A stretch of 38,484 nucleotides of DNA, taken from positions 1 through 38,484 of IMG/VR virus record IMGVR_UViG_3300022853_001252; one strand, given 5' to 3'. Source of the DNA: a virus. Position 1 is the stretch's first letter. Each line of letters begins with the position of its first letter. The position numbers and the translations under genes were made by a program. Below, piece after piece: positions 23,190 through 31,986 of the stretch. Below the pieces are notes generated by a model. That model had not been told where the DNA came from. It was given only the letters and a program-made list of their open reading frames with translations, and made no database searches.

Positions 23190-24665
23190 TTATTTACCCT
23201 CCGCGTAAGCCCCCATTACAATGTCGCGCGCCTCTGCGGCGTTCTCGACCATGATGACGTCGTAACCTATGTTCTCATACGCCTTTATTCGGGCCTCGCA
23301 CTCTCCGCACACCCCTTTGTAGGGCGGCCAAGACCTGTTGTCTGTGTGCTCATCCCGGCAAACCAGCATGAAGTCAAACATCACGCCGTAGTTCTTGTGG
23401 GGTCGCGTCTGTAGTAACCGACCAGGCTTTTGGATAGCCGTGGTGTTCGCTCCCCCTCCCGCTAGATTTAGGACAACCCTCAGATCCGGAAAGGTTACGC
23501 CTTGGACGTAAATGTTCGACGCCAGGACGCGCTTTGTTTCACCGGAGGCGATGCCCGCGGTTATAGCCTTGCGGTCCGCCACCTTTGGCATCCGCTTCGC
23601 CATAGCGATCGTGCCGTTCACCGGCATAGCGTGCTCCATGTAATATTCGGCCTGCTTCTCGTCTTGGATGAACGCCATTGTTTGCCAGTCCAGGGGGATA
23701 ACCTCGTGGATTATCTTTCGGACTAGCGCCGCGGCTCTAGAAGACCGGGTCAGTAACCGCTGGTATACGATGTTACGCTCGAGCTTAGGACCCGGGACGG
23801 TATCTTTAGAGAACGGTATCTTGATGATGATAACTTTGAGGGGAGCTATCGCGCGCTTGTCCACCGCTTCTCTGTAGGTGATGTTGGCTATGACCGGACC
23901 GATGACGCCCTCAATGAGCCTGTCCTTCTTGTCGAATCTCCCGGTGAGTGTGGCCCCGAACCCGTATTTACGAGTTCGGTTAAACTTGGCTAGCCGCGGT
24001 AGGCGAGTTTCGGAAACTGAGGCGTGCGGCTCGTCAATTATCAGGATGTCAGTGTCGTCGTGGTCCATTTTGTCGAGAGAGTCCATGGAGCATATCGTGA
24101 TTTCGGGGGACTGCGTGTGATTACGAGACCCTGAGTAGACCCCCTTTACGTCCCTGTGAGGTAGGGTATCTTTGAAGTGGTCGTAAAGCTGTGAGCATAG
24201 ATCCACTCCCGGCGCCGTCACCACAATCCTAGCGTCGGGCCAAGCGCGGCATATGGCGGTCATGCCGTAAGATTTACCTACGCGTGTCGGTCCGCCTATT
24301 AACCCTGAGTCTCCTCGCATTAGGGCCTGCATTATCCAGGGCTTCTGAATAGGCCTAAGGCCGACCATGGCGGCCCGTAGGTTCGGCATCGGTAATATCG
24401 CGATCCTGGCGTCTCGAAGATCGAACCGGTGACCCTTGGATATCATCTCCTCCCTTAGTTTATACCAGAACCCTTGGTAGGTTATAAGTCCGGTCTTCCC
24501 CTCTACTGTCGTCGCGCCGAACATCGGCGTCTTTCTATTTTCGAACGTTGTTTTACCCTTCTCTTTTACCATCTCTCGATGGTGAAGCGTGAGAAACTCA
24601 CGCAAGTCGGGATGGTCGGGTATGATGGTCATCGTTCCCTCGTCCCTAGCGGCTTTAAAATTCAT
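23190..24665 (-). CDS. UvsW-like superfamily 2 helicase
   Basis: A 491-residue SF2 helicase resembling T4 UvsW, which unwinds R-loops and branched recombination intermediates. Walker A is GGPTRVGKS at about 124-132; DEPH at 211-214; motif III FGATLTGRF; motif VI IQKPGRLLQTR, where most members have Q..GR..R. The C-terminal region has a CGEC pair after an earlier Cys, possibly zinc-binding. The ATG at 24665 is chosen over a GTG at 24698, which lies in the hairpin region between genes. A hairpin at 24697-24731 separates it from the gene upstream. Confidence 0.87.
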   Translation of the reverse strand: MNFKAARDEGTMTIIPDHPDLREFLTLHHREMVKEKGKTTFENRKTPMFGATTVEGKTGLITYQGFWYKLREEMISKGHRFDLRDARIAILPMPNLRAAMVGLRPIQKPWIMQALMRGDSGLIGGPTRVGKSYGMTAICRAWPDARIVVTAPGVDLCSQLYDHFKDTLPHRDVKGVYSGSRNHTQSPEITICSMDSLDKMDHDDTDILIIDEPHASVSETRLPRLAKFNRTRKYGFGATLTGRFDKKDRLIEGVIGPVIANITYREAVDKRAIAPLKVIIIKIPFSKDTVPGPKLERNIVYQRLLTRSSRAAALVRKIIHEVIPLDWQTMAFIQDEKQAEYYMEHAMPVNGTIAMAKRMPKVADRKAITAGIASGETKRVLASNIYVQGVTFPDLRVVLNLAGGGANTTAIQKPGRLLQTRPHKNYGVMFDFMLVCRDEHTDNRSWPPYKGVCGECEARIKAYENIGYDVIMVENAAEARDIVMGAYAEGK

Positions 24666-24696
24666 AATTAGTTTTTCATGTGATTGGTTTGTGCGC

Positions 24697-24731
24697 ACCC
24701 GGAAGCTGGGGGTCGGACCCAGCTTCCGGGT
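24697..24731 (-). terminator. Strong intergenic hairpin
   Basis: A perfect 14-bp stem (24697-24710 with 24718-24731) with a 7-base loop. It follows the stop of the gene at 24736 on the minus strand. No T tract follows, so it may be a processing or stability element. Confidence 0.6.
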
Positions 24732-24735
24732 GGCT

Positions 24736-25287
24736 CTATATCTTAGGCGCGGCCTTGTTTTCGTCGAGATCGTAAGATTCGTTTTTTATTTCGAACCTCC
24801 CGTATAAAAACTTACCTCCCCACTCAGACATGCCGAGGCATTCCCCGATGTGACTAAGCATCTCGTCAAACTCTTCTTCGTCCGGCGCTCTCGTAAACCT
24901 TCCCATCCCGTCACCCCCTGGGGGAATGTGTTGGGACAGCGTGAACATCATCGAGAACACCTGCCCCGACGGTAGGGACTCGAATTTGTCGATCATCTGA
25001 TGTCCTCGATCTTTGTATCGACGGTTGTAGGAAGAAGTCTTAGAGACCGAGAAGTAGTGAAGAGGCTGTATGGCGGACGTGGCTACGTCGGCGTATCCGC
25101 ATGCGTCTCTAGCTTCCAGGAAAGCCCACTCCCACCTATGGAGAGGGGAGCGTATGTGGATTTTTCCGTCGTCAGCCCCCCGGGGTCCCTTCTCGCGTAA
25201 GAAGACCCTCTTCGGGTTGCTCCTGTCATTATTCCTGCGCTCGGCAAGCAGTGGGGACAGCAACTTTAGCCTTCTCTCGATTAACAT
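24736..25287 (-). CDS. Unknown protein between SbcC- and UvsW-like genes (183 aa)
   Basis: A basic start (MLIERRLKLLSPLLAERRNN) is followed by a mixed alpha/beta region and an acidic section (RAPDEEEFDEMLSHIGECLG). I recognise no family. It has hairpins on both sides (24697-24731 and 25351-25380), so it may be its own transcript. AAGGA lies seven bases before the ATG at 25287, one of the few convincing SD sites in the window, which supports this start. Confidence 0.78.
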   Translation of the reverse strand: MLIERRLKLLSPLLAERRNNDRSNPKRVFLREKGPRGADDGKIHIRSPLHRWEWAFLEARDACGYADVATSAIQPLHYFSVSKTSSYNRRYKDRGHQMIDKFESLPSGQVFSMMFTLSQHIPPGGDGMGRFTRAPDEEEFDEMLSHIGECLGMSEWGGKFLYGRFEIKNESYDLDENKAAPKI

Positions 25288-25350
25288 GACGCATCCTTGT
25301 GCGGGTCGGTATTTTTAACAAGAGGCAATACGTGCTAGTTAAAACACTCA

Positions 25351-25380
25351 ACCAGCGGGCCCTGGCTAGGGCCCGCTGGT
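25351..25380 (-). terminator. Rho-independent terminator after the SbcC-like gene
   Basis: A perfect 13-bp GC-rich stem (25351-25363 with 25368-25380) with a 4-base loop, ten bases past the SbcC-like stop, followed on the minus strand by TGAGTGTTTTAAC. Confidence 0.75.
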
Positions 25381-25389
25381 GCGAGATGC

Positions 25390-27882
25390 CTATTCTTGAA
25401 TTTTTATTTCGTCCCCGAAGGCGTCTACGAGTTCGGGTGCGTGGTCGCACACAATAATCTGAAGCGTTCCTTCCTCGCCTATCGTTCTGAGCATGTCCGC
25501 CATGGACTTTTTAGATTCCTCGTCCAAGTGCGTAGTAGGCTCGTCCAACGCCAGCAGGCCTACGTTCGGCATAACCATAGCGTGGATGGCCCTGAGTGTG
25601 GCGACGGCGAGTCTAACCTTCTGGCCCCCGGACATGCGGTTTTGCGGCAACCATACCTCGTCCGGACGGTCTGTCCGAATAAAGTCGTAAGCCATCGCTA
25701 TGTCGGTCGACGGGGACACCATGAAGTCAGCTCGTGACGCAGCCAGATATCCTGACGCTAGTTGCGCGATCTGTCCAAACTTGTAGTCGATATAGTCAAG
25801 TGACGCGCCCTGCGGCTTGAATGTGTCTCGCAAGCGTCCCAGGTCGTCAGCTAGAATGCTCCGTCCCTTCTGCTCCTCAATGCGCAGGTCCATCTCGGAT
25901 ACCTTGGCGTCCGCGTCCTTTACGGCCTTATATGCCGCATCTTTTCGACCCACGGAGGCGTCGTATTCTCTTTGCTGATTTTCTTGATCAGCGACGGCTA
26001 TGTCGGTGTCGGCCATCGTAATCACGTCGACATCTTGGCCAAACCAAGATCTATCTGTCATTCCAATCTGATTGTCTTGCGCGCTCTCGATGGTGCTAAG
26101 TCGATCGTTGGCGCTCTTGAGGTCGGCTGCGGCGTGCCCAAGCCTGTCGATGTCTCTCTCGTAGCTTACCGCGAGGACGGAGGCCTCCGTCATCTTGGAC
26201 TCGTCGCTGGAGCACCAGACTGAGGCGTTAAGGAGATCCTGCGCGTCTGCGAGCTCCCCCTTAAGATCGGATATCTCGCCGTCGGCTGGTCTCGAAAAGC
26301 CTCTAACTTTGTCGGTGCAGCCCAGCAGGACCTGACGCAACCGGGAGTCCTCGTATTGACGGGCGCTCCACTTTTGTTTTGCGGCCAAGAGGGACTCCAG
26401 CTTAGACACGCCGGTGGCCTTGTCGAACATCAAGAGAAGCTTCCGCAGCTGTTTGAGGTCTTCGTCAATACGTAACAAATCTCGGGTAGATTCTTTCCAC
26501 CGCGCCGACGATTCTACCAAGGCTGCGCTGGCCGAACGGAATTTATCACCAGCGAGTCCGCCCTCGTTATTGAGGGCGGCCGCAGACTCCTTTAGATTTT
26601 CAATCTCGGTCGTCAAGTAATCCACGCTTGCGTTGTCCGACCCGCACGCCGGGCAGCAAGAGAAAGTCTTTCCGCTCAGTTCTCCCTTTATCTTGGACAT
26701 CATAGCGAGCTTAGAGTCGACTCGTGAGTAGTCGGATCTAAAGCCCTGATACGACACCTCCAACTCCGCAACTTCCGGGGTGAGCTTGTCTACATTTTCT
26801 TTAGCTTCGTCCAGGGACTTCACGGCCTCCGCCCTGCTTAGCATAAGCGACGACTTACGTTCAAGCCCAGCCAGCTTAGCGCTAATGGAATCAATCTCCG
26901 GTCCCGGGTCTTCCGTCTCCTCCTGAATTTCCCGCACGGCCTGCTCGGCCTTGTCCAGCTCGTCGTAAACGGCGGACGCTTTCTCGTGTCTGAGTATGGA
27001 GTTCTGAGCGTCGCTGTGCTTCTGTCTGGCTTCACGAGCGCGGTCTCGAAGTTCGGAAAGTCTAGACACGTCGATCCTAGTAACCTCCAGCTTGGACTGA
27101 AGGTCCGATACCCGCTCCCCTGGTCGCAAATTTGCAATGACTTGCTCAGCTTTCTCGGCATCTCTTTCGGCGGACGCCTGATCGACAAACAAAGAAGATA
27201 GTTTGCGCAAGATAATCAGTTCGGCCTCTCTTCGGCTCTTACCTAGAAGTTCACGCTCGCACTCTTCGAAGTAGGAGACGGCCTCCTCGTAGGTTAATCT
27301 TGCCGCGTCCTTAGCCGGGCCCAGTTCCTGAATAGTCCCTGAAATCTGTTTGCGGTGGTTCTCTACGACGTCACCGATCTTTTCCAGATGTCCCAGCATA
27401 AGAAGCCTAGTATAGAAATCCCGACGATCGGTGTCCTTACCAAACATTGACGCCATCTCGCCCTGTCGTATAAACACCGTGGAATTGATGGCCCGCTTGT
27501 CAACGCCCAGAATATTAAACAAGGCCTCCTGGACGCCCTTGTCGGAAGTAATCTCTTTGTCTAAGCCCAGCCCGGACAGGGTGCGCGCGCTGGACGTTGC
27601 GGTGATCTTGCGGTAGATCTTACCGGGCTTACCGTCAGCGACAAAGTCTAGTGTGACTTCGGCGCGCTTAGGGGGCTCCTCCTCCCCAGACCTCCGGACG
27701 AATGCCTTGAGAGGGTCAGGGTGGTCGATGGTGCCGGTGAGTGCGAATTGTATCGCCTGCAGGACTGTCGACTTGCCAGACCCGTTAGGTCCGGTGAGTC
27801 CGATGACGTTGCTGTCGAATTCGCTTTGGATGCTTCGGTGGCGTCCGAAGTCTTTGATTTTGATGCCTGTAATTTTAATCAT
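25390..27882 (-). CDS. sbcC: Rad50/SbcC-like (T4 gp46-like) recombination ATPase
   Basis: An 830-residue SMC-type ATPase that pairs with the Mre11-like nuclease to process DNA ends. Walker A GPNGSGKST is at about 31-39, as normal for the family. Long coiled-coil stretches surround a single zinc-hook motif CPAC near residue 409, where two Rad50 proteins join. The ABC signature MSGGQKVRLAVA is near 748, Walker B LLALDEPTTHLDEES near 777 and the switch His in VCDHAPEL. Length is between T4 gp46 (about 560) and bacterial SbcC (about 1,050). It follows the nuclease gene by 32 bases, the usual paired order, and has its own terminator. Confidence 0.93.
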   Translation of the reverse strand: MIKITGIKIKDFGRHRSIQSEFDSNVIGLTGPNGSGKSTVLQAIQFALTGTIDHPDPLKAFVRRSGEEEPPKRAEVTLDFVADGKPGKIYRKITATSSARTLSGLGLDKEITSDKGVQEALFNILGVDKRAINSTVFIRQGEMASMFGKDTDRRDFYTRLLMLGHLEKIGDVVENHRKQISGTIQELGPAKDAARLTYEEAVSYFEECERELLGKSRREAELIILRKLSSLFVDQASAERDAEKAEQVIANLRPGERVSDLQSKLEVTRIDVSRLSELRDRAREARQKHSDAQNSILRHEKASAVYDELDKAEQAVREIQEETEDPGPEIDSISAKLAGLERKSSLMLSRAEAVKSLDEAKENVDKLTPEVAELEVSYQGFRSDYSRVDSKLAMMSKIKGELSGKTFSCCPACGSDNASVDYLTTEIENLKESAAALNNEGGLAGDKFRSASAALVESSARWKESTRDLLRIDEDLKQLRKLLLMFDKATGVSKLESLLAAKQKWSARQYEDSRLRQVLLGCTDKVRGFSRPADGEISDLKGELADAQDLLNASVWCSSDESKMTEASVLAVSYERDIDRLGHAAADLKSANDRLSTIESAQDNQIGMTDRSWFGQDVDVITMADTDIAVADQENQQREYDASVGRKDAAYKAVKDADAKVSEMDLRIEEQKGRSILADDLGRLRDTFKPQGASLDYIDYKFGQIAQLASGYLAASRADFMVSPSTDIAMAYDFIRTDRPDEVWLPQNRMSGGQKVRLAVATLRAIHAMVMPNVGLLALDEPTTHLDEESKKSMADMLRTIGEEGTLQIIVCDHAPELVDAFGDEIKIQE

Positions 27883-27914
27883 GGTTTTTAGAAAGCGCAG
27901 AGCGCTGTATTTGT

Positions 27915-29090
27915 TTAGGTGAGAGTGCGGACTTCGGCGATGAGTGCGAGCCTGCGCTCTACAAACTCGGACACGACATTGTTGCCATCGCGGTCTCCGC
28001 GGTTGAATAGGTCGAGCGCCGTGTCCTGTAGATCAGCGTCGATGTCGGCCTCGAAGCGCTTGCATACAAAATGCTCAACACCAAGATCCTCCCCGTCGAT
28101 TTTATCAGCTCGGAGCGTGTGGACTTTGACATCCGCAAGTGGGAAGCATTTGATGACGCACCGATGCGCATCGAGGATGGAGTAAACACGGTTTGTGGTC
28201 CCAGGAACTTCGCGGCTGAACTCTATGTAAGCCAGGGGATACTCATCCTTGCGAGACTCGAGCTTCTCCGTCAGGGCATCGAGGTCGTCCTCCGTCTTTA
28301 CGATCGCCTTGATAAACGACCTAGTCGTCAGCGGTATATTGTTATCCAGAGTCATATGCTCGGAGCTGAGACAATACACCGGTAGGGATTTATCTTGAGG
28401 CTCGTTGGAGCTGCACATCTCCAGAGATCCCGGGTAGGCGACTGTCGTCAACCCGCCCCCGGGGCGATCTATCTGAACTGCTCCCTGAACGTGAATATCC
28501 CCGAGCAACCAGGCCTTGTTCTTTTTTGAGATCGGGAACTCGTCGACTCGTAGTGGGTCAGACTTACCAGCGTAAAACGGCACAACACCATCAACGAAAC
28601 CGTGATAGAGAACGACGTCCGCCCCTCGGGCGCTTGCTTCGATCTCCGCTATGTTGTGCCGGAACTTGCCAGCGTTGTAGGCGGGAATACCGACGAAAGT
28701 GAAACCTTCGTATACTTCGGAACGATCGTCCATCGGTATAATTCCGTCGCTATTTTCCGTGCTGCGGTCTGGGAATAGGGTAGCCAGCCACGTAGGAGTG
28801 GAGTAATCGTGGTTACCGGTTATCGCTAGCATCTTCTTTCCTAGCTTTCGTAGTAGGGAGTCTGCGCGTATCAACTGCTTGATCATCTTGGCCGACGGCC
28901 TGGAGTTGTCGAAGTTGTCCCCGCATAATACGAAGATGTCGACTACCGGAGCTCCGGCTTTGATCGCACGCAAAAACGCAGTGAAGAAGTCTTCGCTGCG
29001 TTTTGGTGTTGCGTATTGGGTGTCGCGCAAGTGCACGTCACCGATGTGTCCGATTAGAATTGAGCTTTTTGTGGTCTTTTGTTGTTCCAT
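27915..29090 (-). CDS. sbcD: Mre11/SbcD-like (T4 gp47-like) nuclease
   Basis: A 391-residue calcineurin-like metallophosphoesterase, the nuclease partner of the Rad50-like protein. The five metal motifs are present: GDVHLRD, CGDNFDNS, TGNHDYS, YHGFVDG and GDIHVQG. A C-terminal 130-residue part probably binds the Rad50-like ATPase. The ATG at 29090 (MEQQKTTKSS) is chosen because the frame upstream, open to 29267, is antisense-like basic sequence within the RNase H-like gene and the GHIGDVH motif normally lies within 20 residues of the start. It overlaps the upstream gene by 37 bases. Confidence 0.92.
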   Translation of the reverse strand: MEQQKTTKSSILIGHIGDVHLRDTQYATPKRSEDFFTAFLRAIKAGAPVVDIFVLCGDNFDNSRPSAKMIKQLIRADSLLRKLGKKMLAITGNHDYSTPTWLATLFPDRSTENSDGIIPMDDRSEVYEGFTFVGIPAYNAGKFRHNIAEIEASARGADVVLYHGFVDGVVPFYAGKSDPLRVDEFPISKKNKAWLLGDIHVQGAVQIDRPGGGLTTVAYPGSLEMCSSNEPQDKSLPVYCLSSEHMTLDNNIPLTTRSFIKAIVKTEDDLDALTEKLESRKDEYPLAYIEFSREVPGTTNRVYSILDAHRCVIKCFPLADVKVHTLRADKIDGEDLGVEHFVCKRFEADIDADLQDTALDLFNRGDRDGNNVVSEFVERRLALIAEVRTLT

Positions 29091-29809
29091 GATTGTTGGT
29101 CTTTGAATTTGTGAGATACGGCGGCCATCTCGTCTTGGGCCGCCATGATTGTTTTGCGTGCGACTCCGCACACGGCGTCGCACACGGCTTGTCCCTCGAC
29201 TGAGTTGCGAGGGATCGACACTGGGGTGATGCATAAATGGCGAGCTATAGTGGAATAGCGCATCCATAGATCCACCTCAGAGTTTCTATTCATGAGGGGG
29301 TCTCCGTCTTCGTTGAACAGGATCGATTTGGCGATGTTAGCGCGGTCCGTGAACCATAATACGGAGACGCGCTCGTCATTTACGAGAGATCGAAGGACGC
29401 CACCAGCCTGGCTGGCCTCATACTTCTCGAGTTCGTCCATCTCTTCCTTTTTGATTTCGCATCGAATGCGAAGTATTTCGTGAAGGCCGTCGAGGAACGC
29501 GCGCATTTCTGAACGAGCCACCGTAGACCCGTATGTCGCTCCGAATACGACGTCGTGGCTCAAGACTCCCCGGACGTCACTTTCCGATAGGGAGTCTGGA
29601 GGGAGACCCACACGTTCTATGACGGCGGCGTAGGCGCCCCACCCTTTAGTGCACCCACTGCCGTCGGTGTACATGATGAAGTCGTGCTCTTGCGGGGCGG
29701 GAGCGTTAAACATCAGGAACTCTTCAGCAGTCGTATCTCTTGGTATCGTCAGGTTGTCCCACCAAGATTTCTCCCGGGGCCACCTGTAACCTTTAGGATC
29801 GGTGATCAT
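29054..29809 (-). CDS. RNase H-like protein
   Basis: A 251-residue protein with the RNase HI pattern: MYTDGSG with Asp at about 49, then ARSEMRAFLDGL with Glu at about 101, then LWFTDRANI with Asp at about 155, and a final acidic residue in VCDAVCGVAR. In phages such enzymes remove RNA primers from lagging-strand fragments. Between the second and third motifs there is an extra charged helix (residues 115-132). The N-terminal 40 residues (WPREKSWWDNL) are not part of the fold. It is coupled to the gene upstream (ATGA) and overlaps the Mre11-like gene by 37 bases. RNase H-fold nucleases other than RNase HI are possible. Confidence 0.75.
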   Translation of the reverse strand: MITDPKGYRWPREKSWWDNLTIPRDTTAEEFLMFNAPAPQEHDFIMYTDGSGCTKGWGAYAAVIERVGLPPDSLSESDVRGVLSHDVVFGATYGSTVARSEMRAFLDGLHEILRIRCEIKKEEMDELEKYEASQAGGVLRSLVNDERVSVLWFTDRANIAKSILFNEDGDPLMNRNSEVDLWMRYSTIARHLCITPVSIPRNSVEGQAVCDAVCGVARKTIMAAQDEMAAVSHKFKDQQSWNNKRPQKAQF

Positions 29810-30342
29810 TGGTTGTCTGACTCCTCCTCGTCTTCTTCGTATTGCTCAGACGAGTCTTCTCCGCTCTCCATAGCCTGAGCGTCAAGGTCTTCCTCGACAT
29901 CGTCTTTTGTCTTAGCCTTGTCCGGTATCGTGTCGAACTGCATATCACCAAGTTCCTGACCTGACTGCGCCTCAGCTTCGCGCTGGAACTTGTAGGCTAG
30001 AGGGCCAGCGATTTTCTGAGCGATCTCGTCTTGGATGATGGTGGATGCGTTGCGCAGCTGGCCGTCCGTAAGCAGGCCGGGTAGCGATGCGCTTCCCGTT
30101 GTGCCGGCCATCTTGGTGCTCGCACCTTTCACGAGCCTTATGTCCCAAAATATTCTGACGTCTTTGCTGTCGGCGTCCACTACCGGCTCGTGGAACTCAG
30201 CCATGGGCGCCATCATGGCCATCACCTTCTTGATGATGTCTTCATGCTCCTCGGTCTTAGCTGTTGAATCTTTCTTCGACGCTTTCTCTGTTTTCTGTTT
30301 CTGCGACAATGGCGTCGCGTTCTTCTGTGCTTTGTTTTTCAT
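29806..30342 (-). CDS. Unknown protein with basic N-terminus and acidic C-terminus (178 aa)
   Basis: The start chosen is the ATG at 30342 (MKNKAQKNATPL); the frame also has an ATG at 30390. The first 45 residues are Lys/Thr-rich and disordered, the middle (IIKKVMAMMAPMAEF ... FWDIRLVKGASTKM) is globular, and the last 35 residues are strongly acidic (EDSSEQYEEDEEESDNQ). It is the first gene of the minus-strand run that leads to RNase H and Mre11, and it is divergent from the terminase N-half gene. No family recognised; a terminase small subunit is conceivable by position, but no HTH is visible. Confidence 0.72.
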   Translation of the reverse strand: MKNKAQKNATPLSQKQKTEKASKKDSTAKTEEHEDIIKKVMAMMAPMAEFHEPVVDADSKDVRIFWDIRLVKGASTKMAGTTGSASLPGLLTDGQLRNASTIIQDEIAQKIAGPLAYKFQREAEAQSGQELGDMQFDTIPDKAKTKDDVEEDLDAQAMESGEDSSEQYEEDEEESDNQ

Positions 30343-30463
30343 TGGTAATTTGTTTGATTTTTTCTCCTTGTTCTCGGGTCCACACGACATAGCCTGACGA
30401 CCGCGCCTTGGAGAAACGATCCGCTTTCTCTTTTTCGACCTGCTTTGTAGATTTTGATGACAT
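30257..30463 (-). CDS. Possible small charged protein (68 aa), uncertain
   Basis: A Lys/Glu-rich frame starting at 30463 (MSSKSTKQVEKEKADRF) and ending at 30257. Its 3' part overlaps the start of the 178-aa gene by 86 bases and its ATG overlaps the terminase ATG on the opposite strand almost exactly. The composition is protein-like, but the long overlap and the lack of an SD site leave it doubtful. Confidence 0.3.
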   Translation of the reverse strand: MSSKSTKQVEKEKADRFSKARSSGYVVWTREQGEKIKQITNEKQSTEERDAIVAETENRESVEERFNS

Positions 30464-30911
30464 GGATGACTATTCTAATTCTTTCGTTTACGACCTTATC
30501 AGCGAGCTTCGTAGAGACCCAAGGCGAAGAGCCGCCGTAAGTAAAGCTCTGCGCAACCTTGACAGCGTAAACAAAGCGCTGCGGGAAGGCAAGGCTTCGC
30601 GGTCTGATCTGAGCAAGGCCCAGGCCGAGATAATCCCAGCGTCGGGGTTTAATTTTGGATTCCTGATGGGGTCTTATTTCAAAACTTACCCGGAAGACAA
30701 GCCCCTGAGTTTCGTGGACCGCCCGTTTATGTTCGCCATGACCTCTCTAGCGCCCAACAGCGTGGTAACACTGATGGCCGGACGTCAGGTCGGTAAGTGC
30801 GCACGCGGAGACACTGAGGTTGATACGAACCGGGGGCGTATGTCTTTGCTGCATATATTCGAGTCAGGGGTCAGTCTTGACTATCCAGGGCCGACCTTAA
30901 CACGTCAATGA
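30462..30911 (+). CDS. terL: Large terminase, N-terminal part, fused to the N-part of a split intein
   Basis: A 149-residue product. Residues 1-112 are the start of the large terminase ATPase: a helical N-terminus (YDLISELRRDPRRRAAVSKAL) and the strand entering the P-loop, VVTLMAGRQVGK. Instead of the expected Ser/Thr, the next residue is Cys113, which opens an intein (block A CARGDTEVDT). The intein part has 37 residues to the stop at 30909-30911. The C-terminal terminase part, beginning with STG, is made from 31987-33930. The two proteins must be joined by trans-splicing to restore GRQVGK-STG. The start is the ATG at 30462 (MDDYSNSF); an in-frame ATG at 30408 adds 18 unconvincing residues. 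Confidence 0.9.
   Translation: MDDYSNSFVYDLISELRRDPRRRAAVSKALRNLDSVNKALREGKASRSDLSKAQAEIIPASGFNFGFLMGSYFKTYPEDKPLSFVDRPFMFAMTSLAPNSVVTLMAGRQVGKCARGDTEVDTNRGRMSLLHIFESGVSLDYPGPTLTRQ
30798..30911 (+). other. Split intein, short N-part (IntN, 37 aa)
   Basis: Begins at Cys113 of the N-half gene, immediately after GRQVGK of the terminase Walker A loop, and ends at the natural stop codon. It holds only block A (CARGDTEVDTNRGRMSLLHIF). Common split inteins have N-parts of about 90-120 residues; this one is cut after block A, like the atypically split AceL-TerL intein known from a terminase, whose N-part has 25 residues. The last 10 residues (YPGPTLTRQ) may be dispensable, as they overlap the end of the opposite-strand gene. 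Confidence 0.9.
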
Positions 30912-31788
30912 TTTCCAAGGACCTGACCAGAACGGCTGATTCCTCAAATTCCTCAGGCTCTCCTTTTTTGAATACGATTGCATCCTTCAGGATAGCCACG
31001 AGAGACTTACAGAACGCATGCCTCACCACATCATTGGCCAAGTGCCAGCGAACACGGAGAGACTCGGAGTCTCCTTTGCGGTCACAGCAGGCGTTAACTA
31101 GGCTCGTCGTGTAGCTCGTCCTGGATATTGCTAGCCTGGTGGCCAGCGTATTCAAGAAATGATCGGTCTCTAGGGGGAAGCCATTGTCCAGAGTCCTGCG
31201 CATGTCGAGGTAGGCGTCCTGCAGCGCGGGGCTTACACGGGATACGTTCACGAACATAGCAAAAGTCCGGCATTCGAAAGACCGACTATCTAGGAAATAC
31301 ATGTGCTCCAGGTCTTTGTCGTCTGAATCCATGACGAAGACCGATAGAACCTTCGCTAGGTTTGCGTGGTTCCCGGCGCTGCAACCGGGACGACTTTCGC
31401 TGCTGACTACGAGAACTATATTCTCGTCCATCACTGCGTCCTTGGCTTCCTTGATCAGCTCCTCCCTGTCTACACTTACGTCGTCCTCTAGCTCGCGCGG
31501 CATCGGCCCCGATAGAATATCGTTGCAGTAGTATTCGACGAGTCCGTCGGGTCCGTAGACGTCCCACGCATCGACTCCGTGCCGCAGCATGAACTTTTTG
31601 TATTTTCCGGAGTGCGCCGCTTGGTCTTTCCACTTTACAGCGGCTTTTGCGGTCTCCCTGTAAACGGTGACGTCGGGACCTTTTGGGTCCGCACTGACCG
31701 CTTGAAGAGCGTAAAGCCCCGGAAGGTAAGGCGCGGGACGATCTGTGATATGTTTCTTAACTCTGTTTTTATTTTTTCTTGAAGTCAT
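30871..31788 (-). CDS. Unknown protein encoded in the gap of the split terminase gene (305 aa)
   Basis: Read against both terminase halves; its 3' end overlaps the IntN gene by 41 bases. The N-terminus is very basic (MTSRKNKNRVKKH), then comes YLPGLYALQAVS, an acidic middle (ELEDDVSVDREELIKEAKDAVMDE) and a helical C-terminal half with several Cys and His (VNACCDRKGD, RWHLANDVVRHAFC). In other fractured genes this gap is where a free-standing homing endonuclease lies. I see no LAGLIDADG, GIY-YIG, HNH or PD-(D/E)XK pattern here, so either it is an unrecognised nuclease or an unrelated cargo gene. The leader is ACTAATTA before ATG, without SD. Confidence 0.8.
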   Translation of the reverse strand: MTSRKNKNRVKKHITDRPAPYLPGLYALQAVSADPKGPDVTVYRETAKAAVKWKDQAAHSGKYKKFMLRHGVDAWDVYGPDGLVEYYCNDILSGPMPRELEDDVSVDREELIKEAKDAVMDENIVLVVSSESRPGCSAGNHANLAKVLSVFVMDSDDKDLEHMYFLDSRSFECRTFAMFVNVSRVSPALQDAYLDMRRTLDNGFPLETDHFLNTLATRLAISRTSYTTSLVNACCDRKGDSESLRVRWHLANDVVRHAFCKSLVAILKDAIVFKKGEPEEFEESAVLVRSLEIIDVLRSALDSQD

Positions 31789-31986
31789 TAATTAGTTTTG
31801 AGGCAGCCCTACAAAAATCAACACACAAAGAAAAATACTTCGTGTGGGATGCGTGATTTTTGCCCAAATCTGCCGAAATGGGGTGTGTCGCAAACAGGGG
31901 CCCCTCGCGGAGCGGCCCTGCGTATCCTTGCATATTCATCCGTTAGGATGTGGGGGCCCTCGCCGCCGTAGCTTGCGAGGGTTTTC

